DNA from: Multivorans sp965232105
GTDB lineage: Bacteria > Acidobacteriota > Thermoanaerobaculia > Multivoradales > Multivoraceae
DNA: 64,000 nt
Reading direction: 5' to 3'
NCBI GenBank assembly: GCA_965232105.1
Contig: OZ246956.1
Coordinates: 682,001 to 746,000, forward strand
Both the position numbers and the translations under genes were made by a program. Below are positions 16,080 through 24,987 of the stretch, in pieces. How positions within the stretch are numbered: the stretch's first letter is position 1; every line of letters starts with the position of its first letter. The notes below the pieces were generated by a model. That model had not been told where the DNA came from. It saw only the letters and a program-made list of their open reading frames with translations, and searched no databases.

Positions 16080-16481
16080 CACCGTCGGTTTGAAGTGCCC
16101 TTGAAGGCTCGTTCGGCCGCTGTCGGCTTCGAACGGTCGCGCGTGCGGCTCGCGGCTCAGTTCCGCGGCGCGGTCCTCGTCGACGCGCTCCTCTCGGCCG
16201 GCCTTGGCCAGGGCGTCGTTCACTCGGCCAGCCCACTGCTCCCGGAGGCCGGGGAGCCAGTCCCGCGAGTTGGCGGCGCTCGACTTCCGCGCGCCGCCGC
16301 GAGCCGGCTCCTTCGAGTTGGCCCGTTTGAACCAGGTCTCGGCCGATCGGTCGTGACCGTCTCCGCGGCGCTCGCTCCACATGACGTGAGCGTGCGGGTT
16401 GCGGCCCTCTCCCTCGTGAATGGCGAGGGTGTACGGCAGCCGCTCGGCGGCCGTCAGCTGCTGGTAAGCCCGGAGCGCACT
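16080..16481 (-). pseudogene. MobA/MobL-family relaxase fragment
   Basis: The minus frame reads SALRAYQQLTAAERLPY, then TLAIHEGEGRNPHAHVMWSE, RRGDGHDRSAETWFKRANSK, EPARGGARKS and SRDWLPGLREQWAGRVNDAL, then AKAGREERVDEDR. NPHAHVM is the histidine (HUH) motif and the rest follows the MobA/MobL pattern of plasmid mobilisation relaxases. The N-terminal catalytic Tyr region is missing: the fragment starts next to the stop of the neighbouring gene. Homology fades after about 16080. It is a broken relic of a mobilisable element. The 15839-16079 stretch beyond it holds nothing I recognise. Confidence 0.75.
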
Positions 16482-16532
16482 CGTCCAGCATCCTGAAGAC
16501 CTTGCGGAGCCCGGCCTGCGGCACCGAAGCGC

Positions 16533-17072
16533 TCAGGCGGCCAACTGAACGGGCAGGCTCTCCCCTGCGGGCAGGACAGGATTGTTCTTCGAGCGCAGCT
16601 CAAGCTCGACAACAGTGACTCGAGGGTCTGGGTTCGGCTCCAGCGTCAACGAGCTATCGACCTTTCCGGCCGCAACCATCAACCGGCCTTCGGCGAACTT
16701 CGCCTCGCCCCAGGAATCGGCACTGTCGAAGAACTCGAGCACGCTCTCCCGGAAGGCCTCGAACGGGGCATTCCCGGCCATGTCGTAGAGCACGGTCTGT
16801 ACGTCCTCCTTGTAGGCCATGTACGCCTCGGTCACGGTCGAGCCGACGCCGGCGACACCGCCCGGCTTCAAGCCATGCGCGATGTACTCGCCGCTCGCTT
16901 CCTTCGTGACGACGGCCGCGCCGCACAACTCCACGCCGGCAAGCCACCCCTCGCCGACAACGGAAGTGCGGAACTTGAACACGAGGGGGTAGGCCATGTC
17001 GATCCCCTCGTCGCGCCATCTCCTGATCAGGACTTCAGTCTTGTCCATACCGAACGGAGTCACCCGACTCAC
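16533..17072 (-). CDS. third gene of SLATT-like cassette, unknown function
   Basis: A 179-residue soluble protein if begun at the GTG at 17072, which overlaps the stop of the proline-rich gene (GTGA) and has GGAAGG eight bases upstream. A longer TTG start exists but would run through the proline-rich gene in another frame. Sequence features: MDKTEVLIRRWRDEGIDMAY, a beta-rich centre, FEAFRESVLEFFDSADSWGE and a beta-rich C-terminus (PRVTVVELELRSK). I recognise no domain. Tight coupling to the two upstream genes says the three act together. Confidence 0.65.
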   Translation of the reverse strand: MSRVTPFGMDKTEVLIRRWRDEGIDMAYPLVFKFRTSVVGEGWLAGVELCGAAVVTKEASGEYIAHGLKPGGVAGVGSTVTEAYMAYKEDVQTVLYDMAGNAPFEAFRESVLEFFDSADSWGEAKFAEGRLMVAAGKVDSSLTLEPNPDPRVTVVELELRSKNNPVLPAGESLPVQLAA

Positions 17073-17197
17073 CGAGGGGCCTTCCGCGACTGCTTCGACG
17101 GCGGCTTGGGCTCGGGTCTCGGTTTCGGTTTCGGCGGCGGTGGCGTCGGCTTGGGCGGTGGCGGCCAGCCTGCCGAGCGGATCTCGTTCGGGCTCAT
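17069..17197 (-). CDS. 42-residue proline-rich linker protein of the cassette
   Basis: A very short gene with overlaps at both ends: its ATG overlaps the stop of the SLATT-like gene (ATGA, 17194-17197), and its stop overlaps the GTG of the third gene. The product is MSPNEIRSAGWPPPPKPTPP followed by PPKPKPRPEPKPPSKQSR. The repeated PPPPKP motif suggests an extended polyproline peptide, a possible docking element between the membrane protein and the third protein. It may also serve mainly to couple translation. The usual ORF track in this area follows another frame, so the gene is easy to miss. Confidence 0.55.
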   Translation of the reverse strand: MSPNEIRSAGWPPPPKPTPPPPKPKPRPEPKPPSKQSRKAPR

Positions 17198-17700
17198 GCA
17201 GACGCGCCGGACGCCAGTGCGATCGCCTGATCGTGGCAGCGATCAAGGAGTTTGGCGCGTTCCGGCTCGTCGGCTACGTCCCGGTCGATGTGCCGCGCAT
17301 GCTCACGCACTCGCGTGAGGGCGTCGAGCACGCCCTCACGGTCTGTGTGGCCGCTCTCGATGTCGACCCAAGTGCTCTGCAGACCATGGTGAAGATCGGC
17401 CCAGGCGACGGAGCAGTTCACGAACTTCGTCGCAGACTCGCCGTACTTGCCCAGGCCGGACACGCCGCTCAGGACTGCGGCGGGAACCGTCAACCACAGC
17501 AGCCATAGATCGACTGCCGCACCGCTCAGAATGATGGTGCAGGCGCCAGCCGAGAGGGCTGCAGCCAGCGCTGCGGCGCCCTTCTGAATGCGCCGCTCGC
17601 GCGCGGCCAGGCGGGCGAAGTACATGGACCGCATGTTGGCAGCGATCATCTCTTCCCAGACGCGAACGCGCTGTTCTTCAGACGGCGGAACGACGATCAT
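17194..17700 (-). CDS. SLATT-like two-TM membrane protein
   Basis: A 168-residue protein with an N-terminal helical, charged region (WEEMIAANMRSMYFARLAAR), then two closely spaced transmembrane helices (about residues 46-85, ALSAGACTIILSGAAVDLWL and LLWLTVPAAVLSGVSGLGKY) and a helical C-terminus. This layout resembles SLATT domains, which are predicted membrane effectors in nucleotide-signalled conflict systems. No SMODS or SLOG gene is seen nearby. The ATG at 17700 has no Shine-Dalgarno; a good promoter ends only seven bases upstream, suggesting leaderless translation. Confidence 0.6.
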   Translation of the reverse strand: MIVVPPSEEQRVRVWEEMIAANMRSMYFARLAARERRIQKGAAALAAALSAGACTIILSGAAVDLWLLWLTVPAAVLSGVSGLGKYGESATKFVNCSVAWADLHHGLQSTWVDIESGHTDREGVLDALTRVREHARHIDRDVADEPERAKLLDRCHDQAIALASGASA

Positions 17701-17707
17701 GCACGGA

Positions 17708-17736
17708 ACTCTATCTGTAGCGGGACCTCTGCTCAA
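17708..17736 (-). promoter_or_regulatory. sigma-70-type promoter of the SLATT-like cassette
   Basis: On the minus strand TTGAGC (17731-17736) is followed by a 17-base spacer and TAGAGT (17708-17713). Each hexamer matches 4 of 6 consensus bases and the spacing is ideal. Counting about seven bases downstream puts transcription start at or next to the ATG at 17700. Confidence 0.55.
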
Positions 17737-17817
17737 CGAGTTTCCTGCTCACCGGCACCTTCGCGGCATTGGGACTCCCCTGGGGCGCTCAACCCCGCCA
17801 GGTGCACCCAACCGCGC

Positions 17818-19131
17818 TCACATCCCCCGGATGCCCTTCATCCACTTGCCCTTCGTTCGCTTCATCAGCTTGCGCATCTGGCGGTACTGCTTGATCAACT
17901 GGTTCAACTCCTGCACCGTTCGGCCGGAGCCGCGGGCGATGCGGCGGCGGCGGCTGGCGTTCAGGATCGCCGGGTTCCGTCGTTCGCGCGGGGTCATCGA
18001 GTCGATCAGGGCGGTGACCCCGACCAGCCGGCTTTCATCGACGGCGTCGGCCACGTTCACGCCGCGGAACTGCCCCGGCAGCAACTCGAGGAGTTGAGTC
18101 AGAGGTCCCATCCGGCGCAACTGGCGCAACTGGTCGCGCAGGTCCTCGAGCGTGAACTCCTGGCGGGCGATCCGCTCCGCGAGGCGCTCCGTCTCTTCGC
18201 GGTCGACGACCCGCTCGGCCTTCTCGATCAGGGACAGCACGTCGCCCATGCCCAGGATGCGGGACGCAAGCCGGTCGGGCGCGAAGAGCTCAAGATCTTC
18301 GAGCTTCTCGCCCACGCCGACGAAGCGAAGCGGAACCTCGGTGACTCCCCGAAGCGACAGCGCGGCGCCGCCGCGGGCGTCGCCGTCGAGCTTGGTCATC
18401 ACCGCGCCGGTGAGCGGCGCGCCCTCGGCAAAGGCGGAGGCGCTCCGAACGGCGTCCTGGCCGGTCATCGCGTCGCAGACGAAGAGAGTCTCGCAAGGAC
18501 CTGTCCGGTCGATGACGGCCTTCAGCTCGGCCATCGACTCAGCATCGACATGGAGTCTGCCCGCGGTGTCGAAGATCAGCGTGTCGAAACCTTCCTCGCG
18601 AGCCGCGCCAAGCGCCCGATCGGAGAACGCCTCCAGCTTCTCACCAGCCCGCGGCTCGAGCACCGTCGTCTTCGCCGCGGCGCCGACCTGCCTGAGTTGC
18701 TCGATCGCCGCCGCCCGCCTGAGGTCTCCGGCCGCCAGCACGGGTCTCCGGCCCTGGCCCCGCAGCCGCTGCGCCAGCTTGCCCGCGGTCGTTGTCTTGC
18801 CGGAGCCCTGCAGGCCGCAGAGCACGACGACCGCCGGACCGCCCTCCAGCTCGAGTTCACGCCCAGGCTCGCCGAGCACCGCGATCAGCTCGTCGCGCAC
18901 GATACGGACCATGTGTTGATCTGGGGTCAGGCTGCTCAGCACCTCATCGCCCAGCGCCTGCTCCTGGACGCGCCCAACGAAGGAGCGCACGACCCGAACG
19001 TGGACGTCGGCCTCCAGCAGGGCGAGACGGATCTGGCGCACCGCGCGCCGGACGTCGTCCTGCGAGATGCGGCCCTCCGAGCGCAGGGAGCGGAAGACTC
19101 CCTGGAGCTTGTCCTGAAGACCCTCGAACAT
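17818..19131 (-). CDS. ffh: signal recognition particle GTPase Ffh
   Basis: SRP54 homologue, 437 residues, which binds signal sequences on ribosomes and, with FtsY, targets them to the membrane. N domain, then G domain with GLQGSGKTTTAGKL, DLRRAAAIEQL, FDTAGR and TKLDGDARGG. The C-terminal M domain is Met-poor in the first part but ends KQYRQMRKLMKRTKGKWMKG, with NPAILNASRRRRIARGSG for 4.5S RNA binding. The ATG overlaps the stop of the MMPL gene (ATGA). Confidence 0.96.
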   Translation of the reverse strand: MFEGLQDKLQGVFRSLRSEGRISQDDVRRAVRQIRLALLEADVHVRVVRSFVGRVQEQALGDEVLSSLTPDQHMVRIVRDELIAVLGEPGRELELEGGPAVVVLCGLQGSGKTTTAGKLAQRLRGQGRRPVLAAGDLRRAAAIEQLRQVGAAAKTTVLEPRAGEKLEAFSDRALGAAREEGFDTLIFDTAGRLHVDAESMAELKAVIDRTGPCETLFVCDAMTGQDAVRSASAFAEGAPLTGAVMTKLDGDARGGAALSLRGVTEVPLRFVGVGEKLEDLELFAPDRLASRILGMGDVLSLIEKAERVVDREETERLAERIARQEFTLEDLRDQLRQLRRMGPLTQLLELLPGQFRGVNVADAVDESRLVGVTALIDSMTPRERRNPAILNASRRRRIARGSGRTVQELNQLIKQYRQMRKLMKRTKGKWMKGIRGM

Positions 19132-21707
19132 CAGGCGATCTTCGCCGCCCGCCGCCGGCCGAGCGCTACCAGGGCCGGCAGCAGAGTGATCGAGACCAGG
19201 GCGGTGGCGACCGCGCCGAGAATGGCGACGATACCCATCGAGCGCAGGCCCGGGTAGTGCGACAGGGCGAGCGATCCGAAACCGACGCCGGTGGAGACGG
19301 CGGCGAGCACGATCGCCTTGCCGGTTTCACCCAGGGCCGCGACCAGACGCTCGCCCTCAAGCGCCTCGGGGCCGAAGCCGACCTCGCGCCAGCGGTGGAC
19401 CATGTGCACTCCGTAGTCCACGCCGATGCCGATGATCATCGTGACGACGAAGACGTTGAAGAAGTTCATGTCCTCCCCGATCAGCACCATGATCCCGAGC
19501 ATCCAGACCACGCCGATGCTCAGGGGCAGCAGGGAGAGGAGGGTGCTGACCACCCATCGATAGTCCAGGAACAGGAGCAGGGCAACAAGCAGGAAGCCGA
19601 TGACGGAAGCCGTCACCGCGTCGACGCGAATGCCGTTCCGCAGCCGTTCGCCAACCACGTTCACGCCGGTGACCTCGGCCTGCGGGCCCAGTCGTTCCGC
19701 GAGCTCATGGGCCCCCGGCGGCGCGCCACGGCGCCACATTCCCGGCGGCGGGTAGAGGTAGACGACCAGCTTCGTGTCACCCTCGTTCCGGCTCATGTAG
19801 CGCTCCAGCATTCGTCCGATCTGGGGCGAATCCCGTAGCGTTGCCGCCGTCACGGGCTCCCGGCCGGCCCCGGCGTCGGCCAGCAGATCGATACCGCGGC
19901 GGAAGGGCGCCGCCCGCAGGCCCTCCTCGGTCGCATGGCGCTCGAACAACTCGTGCAGGCGCTCCCGGTCCAGCAACTCCCGGTGACGATCGAGCCAGTC
20001 GTGCGCCGCGGCCTGGCTGGCCGGCGAGGGCACCAGGCTGCCGATCCCGCGGATCCCCGTGAGGACCCCGCCGTCCACCAACTTCTGGGCCTCCTCCTCG
20101 GCCTGAATGGAGAGCTCCAGCGCCTCGGCTTCCGTGTCGCCCGAGAGCACGATCATCGTGTAGTTCAGCCCCGAGCCGAAGTACTCCGCCACCTCGTCCT
20201 GCACCTCGACGCCGGGATTCCCCTGCGGCCTGAGCTCCCTGATCGCGTCCTCGAACTCCAGGCGCGGCGCGAGGATGCCGGTGCCGGCGGTGACCACCAC
20301 GCAGGCGCAGATCACGAGCACCGGCCGCTCGAAGCTCCAGCGCACCAGCCGGCGGGCGCCCAGACCGTGCAGAACGAGCCGCGGCATCCGACCTCCGGGC
20401 CGCGGGTGATCCTCCCGCCATGCCAGCATGGCCGGCAGCAGGACGAGGACCGAAACCATGCAGAAGAGGATGCCGGTGCCGGTCAGAAGGCCCATCTGCC
20501 GGAGCCCCACGAAGTCGGTCACCATGAACGCGTAGAACGTCGCCGCGGTGGTGATCGCGCCGGTCCAGACCGCGCGGCCCGAGGAACCGCTCATCGCCAC
20601 CAGGGCCGCCTCGAGACCGGCGCCCCGGCGGCGCTCCTCGACGTAGCGCCCGTAGGAGACGATGACGAAGTCGATCCCCAGGCCGACCAGCAGGGCCGCA
20701 AAGCCGCTGGTCAGCGCATTCAACTCGCCGATCACGGCGCCGGCGAAACCGAAGGCCAGCACCAGGCCGAAGGCGAGCGGCACGAAGGCGTAGACGATCA
20801 GGCCGACGCGGCGGAACGCCAGGGCGAACAGGAGCAGCACGCCGACGAGCGACGTCGCCAGATTCGAAACCAGTCCGCCGACGATCGTGCCCGCGTCGGA
20901 CACCGCCGTGACGTAGGTGCCGCCGAAGGCCACCTCCGGGGCCGGCAACGGCTCGCCGTCCGGTTCCTCGCCGGCGATCTCCGGCCAGCGCGCCAGCAGA
21001 TCCGCCGTCAACCGGTCGACTTCAGCCAGCAGGCGGCGGCCGAACTCGATCTCCTGGGCGGGCTGCGCGGGGCGCGCGATCATCAACGCCCGGGAGCGGT
21101 CCGCCGAAAGAAAGTAGCCCGAGGTCCAGTCGACATCCAGGCCGCCGCGAGCGAGAGCGATCTGCTCCAGGAGGACCTCGTGGATGTCCAGCGGGTCCAG
21201 CAGCGTCAGGTCGCGCAGCGCCAGCGCCTGGGGGGAGCGCAGGCCCCGGCGCAGCTCGGCGACCTGGAGCCTGAGGCCGTCCTCGGTCAGCCGGCTCGCC
21301 ACTTCCTCCCGGCCCTGCTCGTCGAGGTAGGCGAACATGTGGGGTCCGAACAGCTCGGCCAACTCCAGCAGCTCGCCGACGTCGTACTCGACGTAGTCGA
21401 TCTCCTCGAGCGCTTCCATCGACGATCCGAGTTCGTCCACGAAGAAGAGGTACGGGTCGAGCGGCTGGCCCTCCGGCAGGCGCACCAGCACCAGCAGGAA
21501 GTCCAGACTGCCGAAGTCATCGATCGTCGACCGGAACGTCGTGACGACCGGATCGTCGTCCGGCAGCAGGTTCAGGATCTCCGTGTCGAAGCGAAGCGTC
21601 GTCGCCGACAGCACGCAGAGCACGACGAGCACCGCCGCGACGACGAACACGAGGCGGTAGCGGCGCCGGGCGAACGCGGCCACCCAGGCCAGGGCGCGCT
21701 CGATCAC
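19131..21707 (-). CDS. MMPL/RND-family membrane transporter
   Basis: About 858 residues with the RND layout: one N-terminal helix (YRLVFVVAAVLVVLCVLSA), a large periplasmic domain, a block of helices near residues 280-430, a second periplasmic domain and a second helix block at the end. Motifs such as GLGIDFVIVSYGRY and GIGVDYGVHMVHRW are typical for MMPL and HpnN-like exporters of lipids. GTG at 21707 overlaps the pgsA stop (GTGA). The neighbourhood with pgsA suggests lipid traffic, but the cargo is unknown. Confidence 0.88.
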   Translation of the reverse strand: MIERALAWVAAFARRRYRLVFVVAAVLVVLCVLSATTLRFDTEILNLLPDDDPVVTTFRSTIDDFGSLDFLLVLVRLPEGQPLDPYLFFVDELGSSMEALEEIDYVEYDVGELLELAELFGPHMFAYLDEQGREEVASRLTEDGLRLQVAELRRGLRSPQALALRDLTLLDPLDIHEVLLEQIALARGGLDVDWTSGYFLSADRSRALMIARPAQPAQEIEFGRRLLAEVDRLTADLLARWPEIAGEEPDGEPLPAPEVAFGGTYVTAVSDAGTIVGGLVSNLATSLVGVLLLFALAFRRVGLIVYAFVPLAFGLVLAFGFAGAVIGELNALTSGFAALLVGLGIDFVIVSYGRYVEERRRGAGLEAALVAMSGSSGRAVWTGAITTAATFYAFMVTDFVGLRQMGLLTGTGILFCMVSVLVLLPAMLAWREDHPRPGGRMPRLVLHGLGARRLVRWSFERPVLVICACVVVTAGTGILAPRLEFEDAIRELRPQGNPGVEVQDEVAEYFGSGLNYTMIVLSGDTEAEALELSIQAEEEAQKLVDGGVLTGIRGIGSLVPSPASQAAAHDWLDRHRELLDRERLHELFERHATEEGLRAAPFRRGIDLLADAGAGREPVTAATLRDSPQIGRMLERYMSRNEGDTKLVVYLYPPPGMWRRGAPPGAHELAERLGPQAEVTGVNVVGERLRNGIRVDAVTASVIGFLLVALLLFLDYRWVVSTLLSLLPLSIGVVWMLGIMVLIGEDMNFFNVFVVTMIIGIGVDYGVHMVHRWREVGFGPEALEGERLVAALGETGKAIVLAAVSTGVGFGSLALSHYPGLRSMGIVAILGAVATALVSITLLPALVALGRRRAAKIA

Positions 21708-22318
21708 GGCCGCGGCGCGCCGCCGAACGCCAGCAGCACGGTGCGGCCGTTGCGCACGAAGTACTCGATGCCGGAGTAGAGCGTCGCGGCCAGCGCCACC
21801 CACAGCGAAACCGGCGCCAGCACGTCGAACGCGCCCAACCTGTCCGAGATGATCAGCAGCGAGATGGCGACGATCTGCGTCGTCGTCTTGACCTTGCCGG
21901 CAAAGCTCGCGGCCAGCACGACATCCTGGGCCGCGGCGAGCGAGCGCAGCGAGGAGACCGCGAACTCACGCGCCACGACGACGACCACCATCCAGGCCGG
22001 GGCCAGTCCGAGGCCGACCAGGGAGATGAAGGCCGCCGAGGTCAGGATCTTGTCCGCCGCCGGATCGAGCAGCTTGCCGAGCGCGGTCACCTGCTTGCGC
22101 CGGCGAGCCAGGAAGCCGTCCAGAAAGTCGGTCAGGGACGCGACGAGGAACAGACCGAGGCCGATGAACTGCCAGCCGCTCGTCTTCGTCAGCAGGACGA
22201 CGACGAGCACGGGCACGATCAGGATGCGGCTGAGCGTCAGCGCGTTCGGAAGATTCAGGCCGGCCCGAAGGGACGGCGCCGGCAGCGGCTGCGGGGCGTT
22301 GTCGCGCTGACTCGCCAT
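21704..22318 (-). CDS. pgsA: CDP-diacylglycerol-glycerol-3-phosphate 3-phosphatidyltransferase
   Basis: A 204-residue membrane enzyme that makes phosphatidylglycerophosphate. The CDP-alcohol phosphatidyltransferase signature D-G-x2-A-R-x8-G-x3-D-x3-D is seen as DGFLARRRKQVTALGKLLDP followed by AAD. Several hydrophobic helices flank it. It starts with ATG 12 bases after the alaS stop. Confidence 0.93.
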   Translation of the reverse strand: MASQRDNAPQPLPAPSLRAGLNLPNALTLSRILIVPVLVVVLLTKTSGWQFIGLGLFLVASLTDFLDGFLARRRKQVTALGKLLDPAADKILTSAAFISLVGLGLAPAWMVVVVVAREFAVSSLRSLAAAQDVVLAASFAGKVKTTTQIVAISLLIISDRLGAFDVLAPVSLWVALAATLYSGIEYFVRNGRTVLLAFGGAPRP

Positions 22319-22329
22319 CCGGCTTTCCG

Positions 22330-24987
22330 TCAGCTCAGGCTGTCTTCGATGTGCCGTTCGGCGGCGGCGAAGGCAGGCAGCAGATTCTCCGCCCGGCCCC
22401 CGGCCTGGGCGAAGTCCCGGCGACCGCCGCCGCTGCCCGAAATCGCGGAGCCCATCGCGCGGGCCACCGCCGACGCGTCGACCCGGTCCTGGAGGTCCCT
22501 GGTCACCGAGGCGACGAGCTTCACCTTGCCCTCGTCCAGGGCGCCGAGCACGATCACGCCCGAGCCGAGTCGACTCCGCAGGACGTCGGCCAGGTTGCGC
22601 AGCTCGCCGACGTTCGAGGCCGGCACCTCGCGCAGGACGACATCGACGCCGCCGACCTTGCGGGTGTCACCGTCCGCCGACTGCCCGCGGGCCGGCTTGC
22701 CGTCGCCGGCCAGCAGCCCGAGACGAAGCTTCGACAGTTCCCGCTCGACCTCGCGCAGGCGCTCCTTGAGGGCCCGGACCTCGGCCGCGGCCTGCTCGCC
22801 GGAGGCGCCGATTTCCGACTCGAGCGTCGCCAGCAGATGGGCCCGGTCCCGGTGCAGGCGTTCCGCGCGGTCGCCCGCGAGTGCTTCGATGCGCCGCACG
22901 CCGGCGGCCACGCCCCGCTCGCCGACCAGGGACACGAGGCCGATCTCGCCGGTGTTCCCGACGTGGCAACCGCCGCAGAGTTCGAGGCTGAAGCCCGGCA
23001 CCTCGACCGTGCGCACGCGGTCGCCGTACTTCTCGCCGAACAGCGCCATCGCGCCGGCCGCCACGGCCTCGTCGAAGGAGCGCTCCGTGATCTCGACCGG
23101 AACGGCGCGCCGGACCCACTCATTCACCGTGTCCTCGATCGCTTCCTGCTGTTCTTCGGTAACAGGAGCACCGTGAGTGAAGTCGAAGCGCAGCCGGTCG
23201 GGGTGGACCAGGGAACCTGCCTGGCGCACACCGGTGCCGAGGTGCTGGCGGAGGGCGGCGTGGAGGAGGTGAGTCGCGGTGTGGTGGCGCTGGGCGGATT
23301 CGCGGCGCTCGCGGTCGACCAGGAGGTCGACGTCAGCGTCTCGCTCCAGTCGGCCATCGGTCACCTCGACACGGTGGACGATGAGTTCTCCATCCCGGAA
23401 GGTGTCCAGGACCTTCGCCTCGCCGCCAGTCCAACTCACTCTGCCGACATCGCCGACCTGCCCGCCGGCCTCCGCGTAGAAGGGGGTGCGGTCAAAGGCG
23501 GCGAGGCCCAAACCGGTCAACCGACGCACCTGCTTCGCTTCCTCGTCACCCTCACCCGGCTCCCAAAGGAAACCGGCAGTCCCCCTGGCCTCCAGGTCTG
23601 CGTAGCCCGTGAACGTGCTTTGCCGCGGCGGTGCCAAGCGGAAGCTGGCTGTGGGTAACCCCGACACGACAGTCAGGCGGAGGCTCTTCGCACGCGACCG
23701 CTCCCGCTGCCCCTCCAGCGCCGCCTCGAAACCCTTCTCGTCGATCCCGAACTGCTCCTCCTCGGCGATCTCGCGCACCGTCTCGACCGGCAGGCCGAAC
23801 GTGTCGTAGAGCCGGAAGACCTGCTCGCCGCCCAGCGCCGACCGGCCCCCGGCCCGGGCCTCCTCGATCGCCTGCTGGACCTTGCCCGCGCCGACCGCGA
23901 TCGTCTCGAGGAACCGGGTCTCCTCGGCGGTCACCGTCGCCGACGAGGGTTCGCGCGCCGCCCCGAGTTCGGGGTAGTGGCCGGCGAACGCCTCCTCCAG
24001 CGACGGCAGCAACGCAGCCATGAACGGCTCCTCGAACCCCAGCTTCATACCGTGCCGCGAGGCCCGGCGAAGGATCCGGCGCAGCACGTAGCCGCGGCCC
24101 TCGTTGCTCGGCAGCACACCGTCCGCGAGCAGGAAGCCGACCGCCCGCAGATGATCGGCGATCACCCGCAGCGACACATCGGCATCCGGGTCGTGGCCGA
24201 CCTCGCGGCCGGCCTCCCCGGCGACGGCCTCGAGCACCGGGCCGAACAGGTCCGTGTCGTAGTTCGACTCCAGGCCCTGGAGTACCGCCGCCACCCGCTC
24301 CAGACCCGCGCCGGTGTCGATCGAGGGGTTCGGAAGGGCCACGCTACGGCCGTCCTCATGGCGCTCGAACTGCATGAAGACCAGGTTCCAGATCTCGAGA
24401 TAGCGCCCCGATTCTTCGCCCTCCTCCCAGGCGACCTCGGGCAGGTCCGGCGCGGTGTCGACGAAGATCTCGCTGCAGGGACCGCAGGGCCCGGTGTCGC
24501 CCATGGCCCAGAAGTTGTCCTTCTCGCCGCAGCGCAGGACGCGCTCCGGCGGCAATCCGGAGATCCGCAACCACAGATCCTCGGCCTCGTCGTCCTGCTC
24601 GAAAACGGTGGCGAACAGGTGCTCCGGCTTGAGGCCCCAAGGCCCGGTGACCAGCTCCCAGGCCGATGCGATCGCCTCTTCCTTGAAGTAGTCGCCGAAC
24701 GAGAAGTTCCCGAGCATCTCGAAGAACGTGTGGTGCCGGGGACTTGGACCGACGTTCTCCAGGTCGTTGTGCTTGCCGGACACCCGCAGGCACTTCTGGG
24801 AGGTCACCGCGCGCGGCGAGTCCGGCTTCTCCACCCCGAGGAAGTAGTTCTTGAACTGGACCATGCCGGCGTTGACGAACAGCAGGGTCGGGTCGTCCCT
24901 CGGGACGAGCGGCGAACTCGCCACCTCCGCGTGCCCGCGGCCGGCGTAGAAGTCGATGAAGCTCCGCCTGATATCCCGACTCAACAT
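22330..24987 (-). CDS. alaS: alanine-tRNA ligase
   Basis: An 885-residue class II synthetase. The catalytic core has FIDFYAGRGHAEVASSPLVP, DPTLLFVNAGMVQFK and FFEMLGNFSFGDYFK. The editing domain zinc motifs are HHTATHLLHAALR and CGGCHV. A C-Ala domain with DHHA1-type GSGGGRRDFAQAGG ends the protein. The ATG at 24987 matches the family start (RDIRRSFIDFY), so the long upstream in-frame extension is not part of the gene. It overlaps the recX end by seven bases. Confidence 0.96.
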   Translation of the reverse strand: MLSRDIRRSFIDFYAGRGHAEVASSPLVPRDDPTLLFVNAGMVQFKNYFLGVEKPDSPRAVTSQKCLRVSGKHNDLENVGPSPRHHTFFEMLGNFSFGDYFKEEAIASAWELVTGPWGLKPEHLFATVFEQDDEAEDLWLRISGLPPERVLRCGEKDNFWAMGDTGPCGPCSEIFVDTAPDLPEVAWEEGEESGRYLEIWNLVFMQFERHEDGRSVALPNPSIDTGAGLERVAAVLQGLESNYDTDLFGPVLEAVAGEAGREVGHDPDADVSLRVIADHLRAVGFLLADGVLPSNEGRGYVLRRILRRASRHGMKLGFEEPFMAALLPSLEEAFAGHYPELGAAREPSSATVTAEETRFLETIAVGAGKVQQAIEEARAGGRSALGGEQVFRLYDTFGLPVETVREIAEEEQFGIDEKGFEAALEGQRERSRAKSLRLTVVSGLPTASFRLAPPRQSTFTGYADLEARGTAGFLWEPGEGDEEAKQVRRLTGLGLAAFDRTPFYAEAGGQVGDVGRVSWTGGEAKVLDTFRDGELIVHRVEVTDGRLERDADVDLLVDRERRESAQRHHTATHLLHAALRQHLGTGVRQAGSLVHPDRLRFDFTHGAPVTEEQQEAIEDTVNEWVRRAVPVEITERSFDEAVAAGAMALFGEKYGDRVRTVEVPGFSLELCGGCHVGNTGEIGLVSLVGERGVAAGVRRIEALAGDRAERLHRDRAHLLATLESEIGASGEQAAAEVRALKERLREVERELSKLRLGLLAGDGKPARGQSADGDTRKVGGVDVVLREVPASNVGELRNLADVLRSRLGSGVIVLGALDEGKVKLVASVTRDLQDRVDASAVARAMGSAISGSGGGRRDFAQAGGRAENLLPAFAAAERHIEDSLS

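Noticed and set aside
15781..16524. 247-codon minus ORF
   Set aside because: Only short stretches in a neighbouring frame resemble relaxase; this frame itself is Arg/Pro-rich without motifs.
19935..21779. 614-codon plus-strand ORF
   Set aside because: Shadow of the MMPL transporter gene.
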